The notes beneath the pieces were generated by a model. The model was not told where the DNA came from. It was given only the letters and a program-made list of their open reading frames with translations, and made no database searches. A stretch of 64,000 nucleotides of DNA from NCBI RefSeq assembly GCF_022129235.1, contig NZ_JADQAI010000003.1, positions 124,001 through 188,000 of the forward strand. Reading direction: 5' to 3'. Below, piece by piece: positions 35,599-44,310 of the stretch. A program made the translations under genes and the position numbers. How positions within the stretch are numbered: the stretch's first letter is position 1; every line of letters begins with the position of its first letter. Origin of the DNA: Psychrobacter sp. Ps6 (lineage in GTDB: Bacteria > Pseudomonadota > Gammaproteobacteria > Pseudomonadales > Moraxellaceae).

Positions 35599-37242
35599 AT
35601 GGTAAGTAAGAATATAAGTGACGCAACCAATGATACTGGTAAAGACGTCCACACTGAAGTATCGAATAAATCTAATGGCCGTTCGCCCAATCCTGAGCAT
35701 ACTGAAGGTAAAGACACAAAACAGAAAATCGAGCAGACGCATGAGCAGGTCACTGAAGATATCATGCATCACCCTGATCTCATCAACCCGCTTGATGACA
35801 CTCGTATTGATATTAAATCTGGATTTACCAAAGATTCTCGTCGACTAAAAAGTGACGATCATGAGTATGAGTACGATGCGGTGGTTTTAGGAGCGGGCCC
35901 TGCTGGTGAAGCTGCTGCCATGAAGCTGACCAAATCTGGCAAAAGAGTGGTGGTCGTTGATCCGCGAGATCAGGTAGGTGGTAACTCCACTCATGTCGGT
36001 ACTATTCCAAGTAAAGCATTGCGCCAATCAGTATTTAACTTAATTAACTTCCGTCGCGACCCAATGTTTACCAAAGCGATGGAGTATAAGCAAGTTCCGC
36101 TAAATGAAGTATTGGCTAAGGCTCGTCAAGTAATCCGTCGTCAAGTCAGTACGCATACCCGCTTTTATGAGCGCAACCGTATCGAAGTCATTCAAGGGTG
36201 GGCAAGTTTTATTGACGCTCATACGCTGCGCATTGAAGTCGACGACAATGTCTACGAAACCATCACTTTTAATAAAGCTATCATCACTGTCGGTAGTCGT
36301 CCTTACCGTCCTGAGATTTTAGACTTTAACCATCCACGCGTTTTTGACTCTGACAAAATCTTGCAAATGGATTATGTGGTCAAAAAAATCATCATTTATG
36401 GTGCAGGGGTGATTGGGTGTGAGTATGCGTCTATCTTTACTGGTCTTGGCTACAAAGTTGATCTAATCAATAACCAAGATCAATTGCTTAACTACTTAGA
36501 CAGCGAAATCAGTGATGCCATCGCGCATGACTTTAGGCAGTTCGGTGTGCTTATCCGTAGTAATGAAGATATTGATTATCTTGAGACCCATGATGACTGC
36601 GTAATCCTACATCTCAAAAGCGGTAAGAAAATCAAATCAGATGCCATTCTTTGGTCAAATGGACGCTCAGGTAACACAGAAGGCTTGAATTTAGACGCCA
36701 TTGGACTAAAAGCAAATAGCCGTGGTCAGCTAAAAGTAGATGATACTTATTGTACTGGTATCGACAATATCTATGCTGCGGGTGATGTCATCGGTTGGCC
36801 ATCACTAGCCTCAGCTGCTTACGATCAAGGTCGCTGTGCCGCTGCATTTATGGTTGGTGATAGTGATGCCGAGCCAGTATCTAGTGTACCGACTGGTATC
36901 TATACCATTCCCGAAATCTCTTGTATCGGTAAAACAGAGCAGGAGCTAACAGATGAAAAAGTCCCATATGAAGTAGGTCAAGCGTTCTTTAAGCATCTGG
37001 CACGTGCTCAAATCATTGGTGAACGTTCGGGCGTATTAAAAATATTGTTCCATCGTGATACCTTAGAGATTTTAGGCATTCATTGCTACGGTAACCACGC
37101 GTCAGAGATTATTCATATCGGTCAGGCGGTTATGAAGTGCAACAATACGCTTGAGTACTTTGTAAACACGACCTTTAACTATCCAACGATGGCAGAAGCA
37201 TACCGTGTGGCAGCATTGAATGGTTTGAACCGAGTATTTTGA
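35599..37242 (+). CDS. sthA: Soluble NAD(P)+ transhydrogenase (Si-specific) with N-terminal extension
   Basis: This flavoprotein moves reducing equivalents between NADPH and NAD+. After an ~88-residue polar, acidic extension with no predicted fold, the FAD motif [13 protein letters not shown] begins near residue 95. The signature [16 protein letters not shown] follows. The position that is Cys in the E. coli-type motif is Ser here, so no redox cysteine remains. The NAD(P) motif [19 protein letters not shown] and the C-terminal dimerisation domain are intact. AGAGGA is 4 bases before the second of two adjacent ATGs, which I chose. Typical SthA is ~465 residues; this one is 547. Confidence 0.92.
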   Translation: MVSKNISDATNDTGKDVHTEVSNKSNGRSPNPEHTEGKDTKQKIEQTHEQVTEDIMHHPDLINPLDDTRIDIKSGFTKDSRRLKSDDHEYEYDAVVLGAGPAGEAAAMKLTKSGKRVVVVDPRDQVGGNSTHVGTIPSKALRQSVFNLINFRRDPMFTKAMEYKQVPLNEVLAKARQVIRRQVSTHTRFYERNRIEVIQGWASFIDAHTLRIEVDDNVYETITFNKAIITVGSRPYRPEILDFNHPRVFDSDKILQMDYVVKKIIIYGAGVIGCEYASIFTGLGYKVDLINNQDQLLNYLDSEISDAIAHDFRQFGVLIRSNEDIDYLETHDDCVILHLKSGKKIKSDAILWSNGRSGNTEGLNLDAIGLKANSRGQLKVDDTYCTGIDNIYAAGDVIGWPSLASAAYDQGRCAAAFMVGDSDAEPVSSVPTGIYTIPEISCIGKTEQELTDEKVPYEVGQAFFKHLARAQIIGERSGVLKILFHRDTLEILGIHCYGNHASEIIHIGQAVMKCNNTLEYFVNTTFNYPTMAEAYRVAALNGLNRVF

Positions 37243-37280
37243 TGTTTAAAAATGACTCAAAGTAAAAGTGTCATATGTAT

Positions 37281-37316
37281 AAAAAAGCGCCTACTAACAT
37301 TAGCAGGCGCTTTTTT
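37281..37316. terminator. Bidirectional terminator between sthA and the export operon
   Basis: A 12-bp stem AAAAAAGCGCCT / AGGCGCTTTTTT with T-runs both ways, between convergent genes. Confidence 0.9.
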
Positions 37317-37345
37317 ATACTCATAGATTTAATTAACTTGAAGAT

Positions 37346-38536
37346 TTATAAGTAGGCTTTTTTTTGCGGAATACGCTTGCGTAAAAACAGTAGCAAAGCA
37401 AAGTAAAATAGCCATAAGCCAGCTAATGCATAAAATCCTATAGCGACTTGAGAGAGGCTTGCACCCATTTGGTTAAGCTGCACAGAGGTGTTGATCGCAG
37501 GGGTAGTCGGTACGATCCAGCGTATTACTTGCAAAACTTGAGGCAACTGGTCGGCTGGCCATGGATAGCCGCTCAAGAAAAATATCGGTAAGGAGATAAA
37601 GATTAAGATCTGCATACTGCGCTCACGCTGCCGGAACCATAATCCGAGTATGCAGCCGAGCGTTGCGACTGTCGGACAAAACAGTGCTAAAAACAATAGC
37701 GTTCCGAGCATATTTTGCCCACGTGGATAATGATGCAGCTCAAAAGTCCAGCCATAATAAAAACAGCCAATGATAAAGCTTAGTGTGCTCAGCGCTGTGA
37801 TACGTCCGAGCCAACCGCGTACACTCGCAGCATGACGGCGCTGCTCATACCAAGTGCCAATTAGCATCGCAGTCGCCATCAACAGTGTCTGCTGTAAGAT
37901 AATGACGGAGACGGCTGGGACGACGTAGGCACCGTAGCCCTCGGTTTGGTTATACAGTGGCATAATCCGTAGCGGTATAGCTTGAGTATTCTGTGCTGCG
38001 GTAGATGCATAAGCGCCTTTCGCAATGCTTTTTTTTACCTTGATGCCTGCGGATACCGTACCTACTGCTTGAGAGAATCCCAGTTGGACGTTTTTATTTA
38101 AAATAAAGTAGCCGCCGTTGCCGAGGACGCTGACATAGGCTTGCTGCCCTGACATGACTTGTTCTTCAAGGCCGCTTGGAATCACCATATAGCCTGCAAT
38201 TTGATCGGACCATATGGCTTCTTTGGCCGCTTGTTCATTGATAAAGTGCTCAGTATCTAGAGATGGACTGGCACTTGCATAACGGGCAAGCGTACGCGAC
38301 AAGTTACTATTGTCATAATCAACAATACCTACTGGAACATGGTTGACCACTTCAGTTGAGTAGGGCCAAGGATAAAAGAACCCATAGATAATCGGGGCAA
38401 TAATCAACATCAAAAGTACGCCTTTATCCCCAAAGACATCTTTGAAAGTTTGAAGAAAGCTTGTCCAAAATGTTTGAGATGCTGGAGCGATATCTGATTG
38501 AGGTTTTTCGCGCTTGGTATTCGATTGTGCGGACAT
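37346..38536 (-). CDS. ABC-2 type transporter permease (second of two)
   Basis: An inner-membrane permease of 396 residues with an N-terminal membrane helix (VLLMLIIAPIIYGFFYPWPYS), a ~150-residue periplasmic loop (VPVGIVDYDNSNLSRTLARY) and about five C-terminal helices, including IFISLPIFFLSGYPWPADQLP. This is the YhhJ/YbhR-like ABC-2 plan. The ATG at 38536 overlaps the stop of the upstream permease (TAATG) and has GGGGAG ~8 bases before it; the longer frame needs a TTG. It is last in the export operon, with a strong terminator after it. Confidence 0.87.
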   Translation of the reverse strand: MSAQSNTKREKPQSDIAPASQTFWTSFLQTFKDVFGDKGVLLMLIIAPIIYGFFYPWPYSTEVVNHVPVGIVDYDNSNLSRTLARYASASPSLDTEHFINEQAAKEAIWSDQIAGYMVIPSGLEEQVMSGQQAYVSVLGNGGYFILNKNVQLGFSQAVGTVSAGIKVKKSIAKGAYASTAAQNTQAIPLRIMPLYNQTEGYGAYVVPAVSVIILQQTLLMATAMLIGTWYEQRRHAASVRGWLGRITALSTLSFIIGCFYYGWTFELHHYPRGQNMLGTLLFLALFCPTVATLGCILGLWFRQRERSMQILIFISLPIFFLSGYPWPADQLPQVLQVIRWIVPTTPAINTSVQLNQMGASLSQVAIGFYALAGLWLFYFALLLFLRKRIPQKKAYL

Positions 38537-39846
38537 TAGCGTGCTCCCCAACGTTCAGGATGCGCCAATGCGCGTTTGGTTAATAAGGCTGCAAGTAGCA
38601 TGGCTATCATGGTAGCAACCGCTAAACCATAGACAATGAGTAGGGATGTAGCAAGCGGTGCTTGCATTTGTAACTGGGCAATATGCAGCTTGAGGTAATG
38701 TGTTAGCGGCAATGCATTCGACCAGTATTGCGCGCTATCACTAATTGCAATATAAGGAAAGGTCACACCAGCAAAGGCATAAGAAGGCGCTGAAATAAAA
38801 CCAGTCGTTGATAAACCCATACGCAGTGAAAAGGAGTTCAAAGTAAAAATAGCACCAAGCCAGAATGACAGTATCATCAAGCATAACAGGCCGATATATA
38901 CTGCGATGATTGATAATATGCTTATATTTTGGTTCGACGTTATAAGCCACAATACCAAAGCCGACCATAAGCTATAGGCCAACATTGGCCAAAAATACTT
39001 GCCTAGTAGACCAGATAACAACACTGATATGCTGACAGAATTGGGTATTTTTGAGTCTGATGATAGTACAGTGTTGTTGGCGCTATCTTGTGCGGTGTTC
39101 AATGCAGCTGCTTTTTCAGAAGATTTAACCAAGGCTAAGTCAGGTGTACCTGTACTGATAAAGCGATACCAGCGACCAATATTTTTATCGCGCAGCTCGC
39201 GACCAATGGTAGTTGCCCCGACGACCATTGCTAATATATGTAGTAGTGCAGGTATGACGGTCGATGCCAAAAACTGCTGATAATTGGTTGCAGCATTGAA
39301 CAGACTAATACGTTGGATACTGATAGGCGAGTAAGCAGTCATGGCTTGCGACGGCCCTACGCCTTGCTTTATCAATCGCTTGATCTCTACGCCTGCGGAC
39401 AATGTGCTAGCGACTGCTTGGACAGCCGTTTGAATAATGCCAGAGTGCGTACCGTACTGGGCGTTTACTTGTAGGACTAAAGGGGCAGGCTTGTTAGATA
39501 AAATATTACGCGAAAAATCCTCAGGAATGATGATAACCGCATAAATATCGCGTTGCAAGATCGCAGCCTCTGCATCCGCTGGTGAATAATAAAGCTGTCT
39601 AACCGTAAGCGTAGGACTGGCTTCTAAGTAACGTACGGTAGTATTGGCAACAGCACTATTGTCCTGATCGATCACTCCAATGGGTAAATCGGTAATCTGA
39701 GTCTGTGAAAATATCCACCAAATCAGCAGCACTGTGGCTAGTGGTATCCACACCACCATACTAAGGTCCCAATGGTTTTTGGCTAAAAAACGGCGCTCGT
39801 AAGCGGCGCTACGTAAAAAAGCCTCACTTAACTTAGTCAAGTGCAT
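38536..39846 (-). CDS. ABC-2 type transporter permease (first of two)
   Basis: 436 residues with the same plan as its neighbour: N-terminal helix (LSMVVWIPLATVLLIWWIFS), large periplasmic region (LPIGVIDQDNSAVANTTVRY), and a C-terminal bundle with the ABC-2 motif FISAPSYAFAGVTFPYIAIS. The shared VIDxDNS and LExSPTL segments show the two permeases are paralogues. A Ser/Asn/Thr-rich insert lies near residues 240-270. It starts 3 bases after the adaptor gene ends. No ATP-binding subunit is encoded nearby. Confidence 0.87.
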   Translation of the reverse strand: MHLTKLSEAFLRSAAYERRFLAKNHWDLSMVVWIPLATVLLIWWIFSQTQITDLPIGVIDQDNSAVANTTVRYLEASPTLTVRQLYYSPADAEAAILQRDIYAVIIIPEDFSRNILSNKPAPLVLQVNAQYGTHSGIIQTAVQAVASTLSAGVEIKRLIKQGVGPSQAMTAYSPISIQRISLFNAATNYQQFLASTVIPALLHILAMVVGATTIGRELRDKNIGRWYRFISTGTPDLALVKSSEKAAALNTAQDSANNTVLSSDSKIPNSVSISVLLSGLLGKYFWPMLAYSLWSALVLWLITSNQNISILSIIAVYIGLLCLMILSFWLGAIFTLNSFSLRMGLSTTGFISAPSYAFAGVTFPYIAISDSAQYWSNALPLTHYLKLHIAQLQMQAPLATSLLIVYGLAVATMIAMLLAALLTKRALAHPERWGAR

Positions 39847-39849
39847 GGC

Positions 39850-41049
39850 CTACTCTGGGTTCTGATTGATAGGATTAATATGCACAACCACACTCATTCC
39901 TGAGCGAATGCGAGTATCGGGCGTGGATGGTCGCGCTTTGACCTCAAAGGTACGCACATCAAAACCATCATCATTGTTGGTCGGTCGCCAAGTAGCAAAA
40001 TCAGATAAGGTCGATGTTGCATAAACAGTAAACTGCTTGTTATAAGGCTTATCTGCTGATGATAATGCGGGAATAGTACCTGTAAATGTCTGACCAATAG
40101 CAAATTGATTTAAATAAGATTCAGTGACATTGAGCACTACCCACTGGTCATTGGTATCAACCAACGTGAGCAAAGGAACACCTTGACCGATGACTTCTCC
40201 AGCACTAACGATGACGTTGTCCACAATACCAGCGATAGGACTCTTTAGATTGGCTTCTTCTTTTGCTGCCAGTGCCTCATCTAGCTGGGCATCGACTTGT
40301 GCGACTTGAGCGGTAGCCGCTGATTTGTCTTCACTGCGAGCACCTTCTAATGCTAAATCATATTGCAAACGTGCGGCTTCAGTTTGATCTTGAGTAGCAA
40401 GATATTGCGCGTAAGCCTCATCGCGTTTTTGCCGTGCCATCAATCCTTCTTCATACAGACGATTGACACGCTGATAGGTGTTTTCTGCCAAATCAGACGC
40501 GGCTTTATTGGCTTGCCAAGCGGCTTTGGCTTGAGCGATCTCTTGCGGGCGTGCCCCGTTTTCTGCTTTGTCCAATTGACTTTGCGCGATTTGCTTACCA
40601 GCACGTGCTTGGTTGATCTTGGCATTAATCTCAGGCGAATCCATCTCGATGAGTTGTTGACCCACCGTAACCGTATCACCTTCTGTCACCATAATGTTAG
40701 CAATGCGGCCTGCTACCTTTGCAGCGATAGAGGTTTGCTGCATTTGCATTTGCCCTTGGAGGGTAATGACTCCTGGTTCATTATGCTGATTGCTTTTATA
40801 TAAACCGTATGCAATTGCACCAAGAACACCTAGTACAAACAGTATGAGCAATATCTTTTTCATACGAGCAGATTTATCAGCTTTTGCGTTGCCACGACTG
40901 TATGCAGGTACAGATTGCTCTGGAGCGTCAGACCCACCAGATACATTTTCTACTGGATCGACGGAGGCTTTTGCATCTTGAGAGGTCACTGACTCGGTTG
41001 AATCAACTGATTTATTTAAGTTGTCTGATTCGTTTGGAAATTCAGTCAT
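39850..41049 (-). CDS. HlyD/EmrA-type membrane fusion (periplasmic adaptor) protein
   Basis: It links an inner-membrane pump to a TolC channel. The 399-residue protein has a ~60-residue polar cytoplasmic tail, one membrane helix (KKILLILFVLGVLGAIAYGL, about 65-84), the first lipoyl half (TSIAAKVAGRIANIMVTEGD), a long alpha-hairpin (about 150-265, many Ala/Gln), then the second lipoyl half (LKSPIAGIVDNVIVSAGEVI) and a beta-barrel. It is followed by the two ABC-2 permeases with almost no gaps and preceded by YihY and TolC genes, so one export complex is implied. Confidence 0.9.
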   Translation of the reverse strand: MTEFPNESDNLNKSVDSTESVTSQDAKASVDPVENVSGGSDAPEQSVPAYSRGNAKADKSARMKKILLILFVLGVLGAIAYGLYKSNQHNEPGVITLQGQMQMQQTSIAAKVAGRIANIMVTEGDTVTVGQQLIEMDSPEINAKINQARAGKQIAQSQLDKAENGARPQEIAQAKAAWQANKAASDLAENTYQRVNRLYEEGLMARQKRDEAYAQYLATQDQTEAARLQYDLALEGARSEDKSAATAQVAQVDAQLDEALAAKEEANLKSPIAGIVDNVIVSAGEVIGQGVPLLTLVDTNDQWVVLNVTESYLNQFAIGQTFTGTIPALSSADKPYNKQFTVYATSTLSDFATWRPTNNDDGFDVRTFEVKARPSTPDTRIRSGMSVVVHINPINQNPE

Positions 41050-41097
41050 GACGGTGTGATTCCTAAAGCAGCAAAGTTGAGAACAAAGGATTTATGA

Positions 41098-42000
41098 TTA
41101 GTACACTCGAACAGCATAAGGTTTGGCATTGTCTATGGCTTCAGAATTAAAAATCGCACCAAAAGCGACGATAAAGGCCGAATAATACAGCCAAAGCATA
41201 ATGACCACCGCCGCTGACAGCGCCCCAAATTCAGCACTATAGTTGTTGAAGTTTTGCACATAAATCGAAAACAGCACGGACAATATAATCCAAAGAATGG
41301 TCGCGAGCGTTGCTCCTGGAACCAGTTTTTTTAGTGCAACGGCATCGCGATTTGGTGCTAGGCGATAGAGACTTAAAAAGCTTAAAAAGATAATACCCGC
41401 CAATACAGGCCATCTGGCCCACAATGCAACTGTTTCAGCCACTTGAGGGAAGGGGAAGTAATTCGCTGCTACAGGGATAATAGCAATAGAAGACACCGCT
41501 ATCATCAAGACGACTACCGCACCAAAGGTTAGGCTCACTGCTCGAATCGTGCCTTGTATGAAGCTGCGCTCTTGGGTGATATGAAAAGCGAGATTGACAA
41601 GGGCAATTAAAGATTTGATGCCTTTGGAGCCAGCATAAAGGGCAAGTAAGGTCGATATGATCAGACTAAACGTCAGCGTGGATTTGGTATTAGAGACCAA
41701 CTCACTTAGGCGCGAATTAAGGACTTCATATACTGTGTCAGGTATAAACGGACGCAAAATGGAGATATGCTCTTGCATCTCAACAGGTGAAAATACGAGA
41801 CCATAAATCAGCACAAATACCGCCATCGCTGGAAAGATGGATAAAAAACCAAAAAATCCGACACTGGCGCAATGTGCCCAAACGTTAGTGGTATTTGCAA
41901 TAGGCCACGTTTTTAGCAAAGTTTGTAGCCAGTTATTTATCGATTTGGACGTTGGTTTTTTCATAAAACAGTGATTCACTATAGTAATAGTATGGTTCAT
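41098..42000 (-). CDS. YihY/BrkB family inner-membrane protein
   Basis: 300 residues with about six membrane helices. The conserved N-terminal segment (HCASVGFFGFLSIFPAMAVF) and the C-terminal FNNYSAEFGALSAAVVIMLWLYYSAFIVAFGAIFNSE identify the YihY/BrkB (once mislabelled RNase BN) family, whose function is not settled. An in-frame ATG at 41964 is an alternative start; neither has a clear ribosome site. Its place between tolC and hlyD on the same strand suggests it is co-transcribed with the exporter. Confidence 0.85.
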   Translation of the reverse strand: MNHTITIVNHCFMKKPTSKSINNWLQTLLKTWPIANTTNVWAHCASVGFFGFLSIFPAMAVFVLIYGLVFSPVEMQEHISILRPFIPDTVYEVLNSRLSELVSNTKSTLTFSLIISTLLALYAGSKGIKSLIALVNLAFHITQERSFIQGTIRAVSLTFGAVVVLMIAVSSIAIIPVAANYFPFPQVAETVALWARWPVLAGIIFLSFLSLYRLAPNRDAVALKKLVPGATLATILWIILSVLFSIYVQNFNNYSAEFGALSAAVVIMLWLYYSAFIVAFGAIFNSEAIDNAKPYAVRVY

Positions 42001-42130
42001 TGAGCGTTATTTTTTGGTAGCGTCATGCTGATTTGGTATATATCTTCGCCCATTAGTCTTATAACACTTAAAAGTTGAAACGACGACATAGCGCTTACTC
42101 GTATACTTTATAAGCTTTTATATATAATCA

Positions 42131-43798
42131 TCATTCAGTGTACAAAGTCGGTAGCTGGATATCAGCGGCATTAAGATAAGCGTTAAAAGCAAGCGGCGTA
42201 CCGCAGCTTTGCATGAGTGCGGCCAATGACTGTACATAACTGTTGGCGGCTTGCGCTTGCTCAGTACGTGCTTTGAGCGATTGCGTTTGTGCTTGTACCA
42301 CATCGACTGTGGTATTCACGCCTTCTTGCAATCCTAAGCGGCGCAATCTTAAAACTTCTGCAGCCAAATCAACGTTACTTTGTAGCGCTTGATAGCGTGA
42401 CTGAGCATTATTAACATCGTGCCAGTTTTTTTCTACCAGCAGTAGCAGGTTGTCGCTGACTTCAATCTCAGAAAGATCTGCCTGACGTATTTGAGCATTG
42501 CTTGATGCCAATGATGCGGTTTTATCAAGTCCGCCCCACAGTTTCCAACTGGCAGAGATGCCAGCGACCCAGCTTGGGTCTTTTTCGAGCTGACCATAAC
42601 CATATAGCAAGACTGTCGGCTTGTAGCCAGTATCTGATAATGCATGCAACTGCTGAGCCTGCGCGCGTTTGGCAGCGACCTTTTGTAATCCTGGATGATT
42701 ATTCAATGCCAAGTCTTGAAAATAGCTAACATCCGGTAGGGGACGGCTAGAGACAAATAATGGCGTCGTCGGCTTAATGCGATAATCAGTACGTAGCAAT
42801 CGCTGTAACGCAATCATAGCTAAGCGCGCATCATTATTTGCATTGACGGACTCGCTTTTGGCATCGGCAAGCGCAGACTGTGCTTCTAGTCTATCGACGC
42901 GCGAAATAAAGCCTTCTTCAAACAAGCGTTCTGCCATATGATCCGTTTGCTGCAAGGTATCGTAAGCATCCTCACGTAAGTAAGCGGCAATAATCGCCAA
43001 TTGGGCCTTAAAATACCGTTCAATTAACGTATTATAGAGCTCGTTTTTATCAAGGATGCTATCAGCGACCGCTTCTTGGGTGCGTGCATCTGAGGCGCCA
43101 GTCAATGCATCCGTACGCCCAGCGGTATAAATAGGCCAGACCACACCAAGACCTGCCCCTGTTGTCGATCCTGAGCGCTTAACATCATAAGAGTCTGGAA
43201 TTCGCTCACCGACCAACTCCCCAAAGTTTGGTAAATCTGGTAGGTCTGCAATCGGAGGAACCGCGTTATCGACAGTATTATTTACTTCGTTGACGATACC
43301 GTTTCTAAGAGACGTTAGATCTATATCCTCATCCAGATGGTAAGCGCTGGCAGAGACGCGCGCAAATACGAGGGGATTATCGATAGTTCTGAGGGCGTCA
43401 GTTTGATATTCGCTGGCAGCGATGGCTGCTTGATTGGCTGCCATTTTGGGCGAGACTTGGACCAAAAGCTTTTGCGCTTGTTCTAGGCTTAAAAAGCTCG
43501 AGACTTCTAATGGATAGCTATTATCCACGGCTTTGTGTGTGATTGGATCGATAAGGGTGTTTAATGTGCTGTGCTCAGAATGAGTCTCTGCTAATGTATG
43601 ACTAGGTGCCATTGCTGTCTGAACTGTCTGATTATTAATCTGACCATCGGCATCTACAATTTTTGTCACAGTCACCGGTGTCATGTCATCTGATGATTCT
43701 ATATTATCTGAGCCCGTGCTCGCATAAGTCACTATAGGGCCGCTCATGAGTGCAATTGTCATCATAGCAGTCGGTAGCGCTGATAAAGTGAATTTCAT
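42131..43798 (-). CDS. TolC family outer-membrane efflux protein
   Basis: 555 residues with a signal peptide ending VTYA (about residue 26). Two repeated alpha-barrel halves are seen: FLSLEQAQKLLVQVSPKMAANQAAIAASE with ERYFKAQLAIIAAYLREDAY, and LNNHPGLQKVAAKRAQAQQL with WHDVNNAQSRYQALQ. A Gly-rich turn (KLWGGLDKTASLASS) leads the second beta part, typical of OprM/TolC. The N-terminal ~110 mature residues are a low-complexity extension. It is first in the export operon that continues with YihY, HlyD and two permeases. Confidence 0.9.
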   Translation of the reverse strand: MKFTLSALPTAMMTIALMSGPIVTYASTGSDNIESSDDMTPVTVTKIVDADGQINNQTVQTAMAPSHTLAETHSEHSTLNTLIDPITHKAVDNSYPLEVSSFLSLEQAQKLLVQVSPKMAANQAAIAASEYQTDALRTIDNPLVFARVSASAYHLDEDIDLTSLRNGIVNEVNNTVDNAVPPIADLPDLPNFGELVGERIPDSYDVKRSGSTTGAGLGVVWPIYTAGRTDALTGASDARTQEAVADSILDKNELYNTLIERYFKAQLAIIAAYLREDAYDTLQQTDHMAERLFEEGFISRVDRLEAQSALADAKSESVNANNDARLAMIALQRLLRTDYRIKPTTPLFVSSRPLPDVSYFQDLALNNHPGLQKVAAKRAQAQQLHALSDTGYKPTVLLYGYGQLEKDPSWVAGISASWKLWGGLDKTASLASSNAQIRQADLSEIEVSDNLLLLVEKNWHDVNNAQSRYQALQSNVDLAAEVLRLRRLGLQEGVNTTVDVVQAQTQSLKARTEQAQAANSYVQSLAALMQSCGTPLAFNAYLNAADIQLPTLYTE

Positions 43799-44310
43799 AA
43801 GTCACATAAGCCATTAATTAGAATGTAAGGTATTATAAAATAACGGACAGCATCAATAGATTTTATTGCTCAAAATATAAAGCAGTCAAACTATTATAAA
43901 CGATTTGCTAGTAAGCGAATAAATAATGCTGAAATAAAATATTGTACTGAAATATCAGAACGCTTTCTAATAAAGTGCTTGCTAATACGAAAGCGCTAAA
44001 AACGTATCGTGCAAAATAAGGCGTACACTGTAGAGCCACAATGGTGACGGGTCAATGCTCAGTATTCTGCTATTCTCTATTGTGTCATCCCTAGCGGTAT
44101 GATAGAGGTTTGAGCTGTTTTTTAAATATTTGTTTATAAGTAACATCATAGCTTAGAGTTAAATAATTTAAACCACCGTACTTTTATTTTTATCATTAAA
44201 TAATTTGACCAGTCATTTATAAAATATACAGTGATTGATTAACAGCAAACAATGAATGGCCACTAGTTTTTATCAAATAGAACCAACAATATCAGTAGAG
44301 GGTATGCGTA
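43799..44310. other. Intergenic region between divergent tolC-type gene and glpK
   Basis: About 510 bases, very AT-rich, with no credible gene or hairpin. It must contain both promoters; I could not choose convincing boxes. AGAGGG 9 bases before 44311 is the glpK ribosome site. Confidence 0.45.

Noticed and set aside
40363..40803. 146-codon plus-strand frame inside the HlyD gene
   Set aside because: The opposite frame encodes a complete adaptor with lipoyl halves and membrane helix; this frame has no support.
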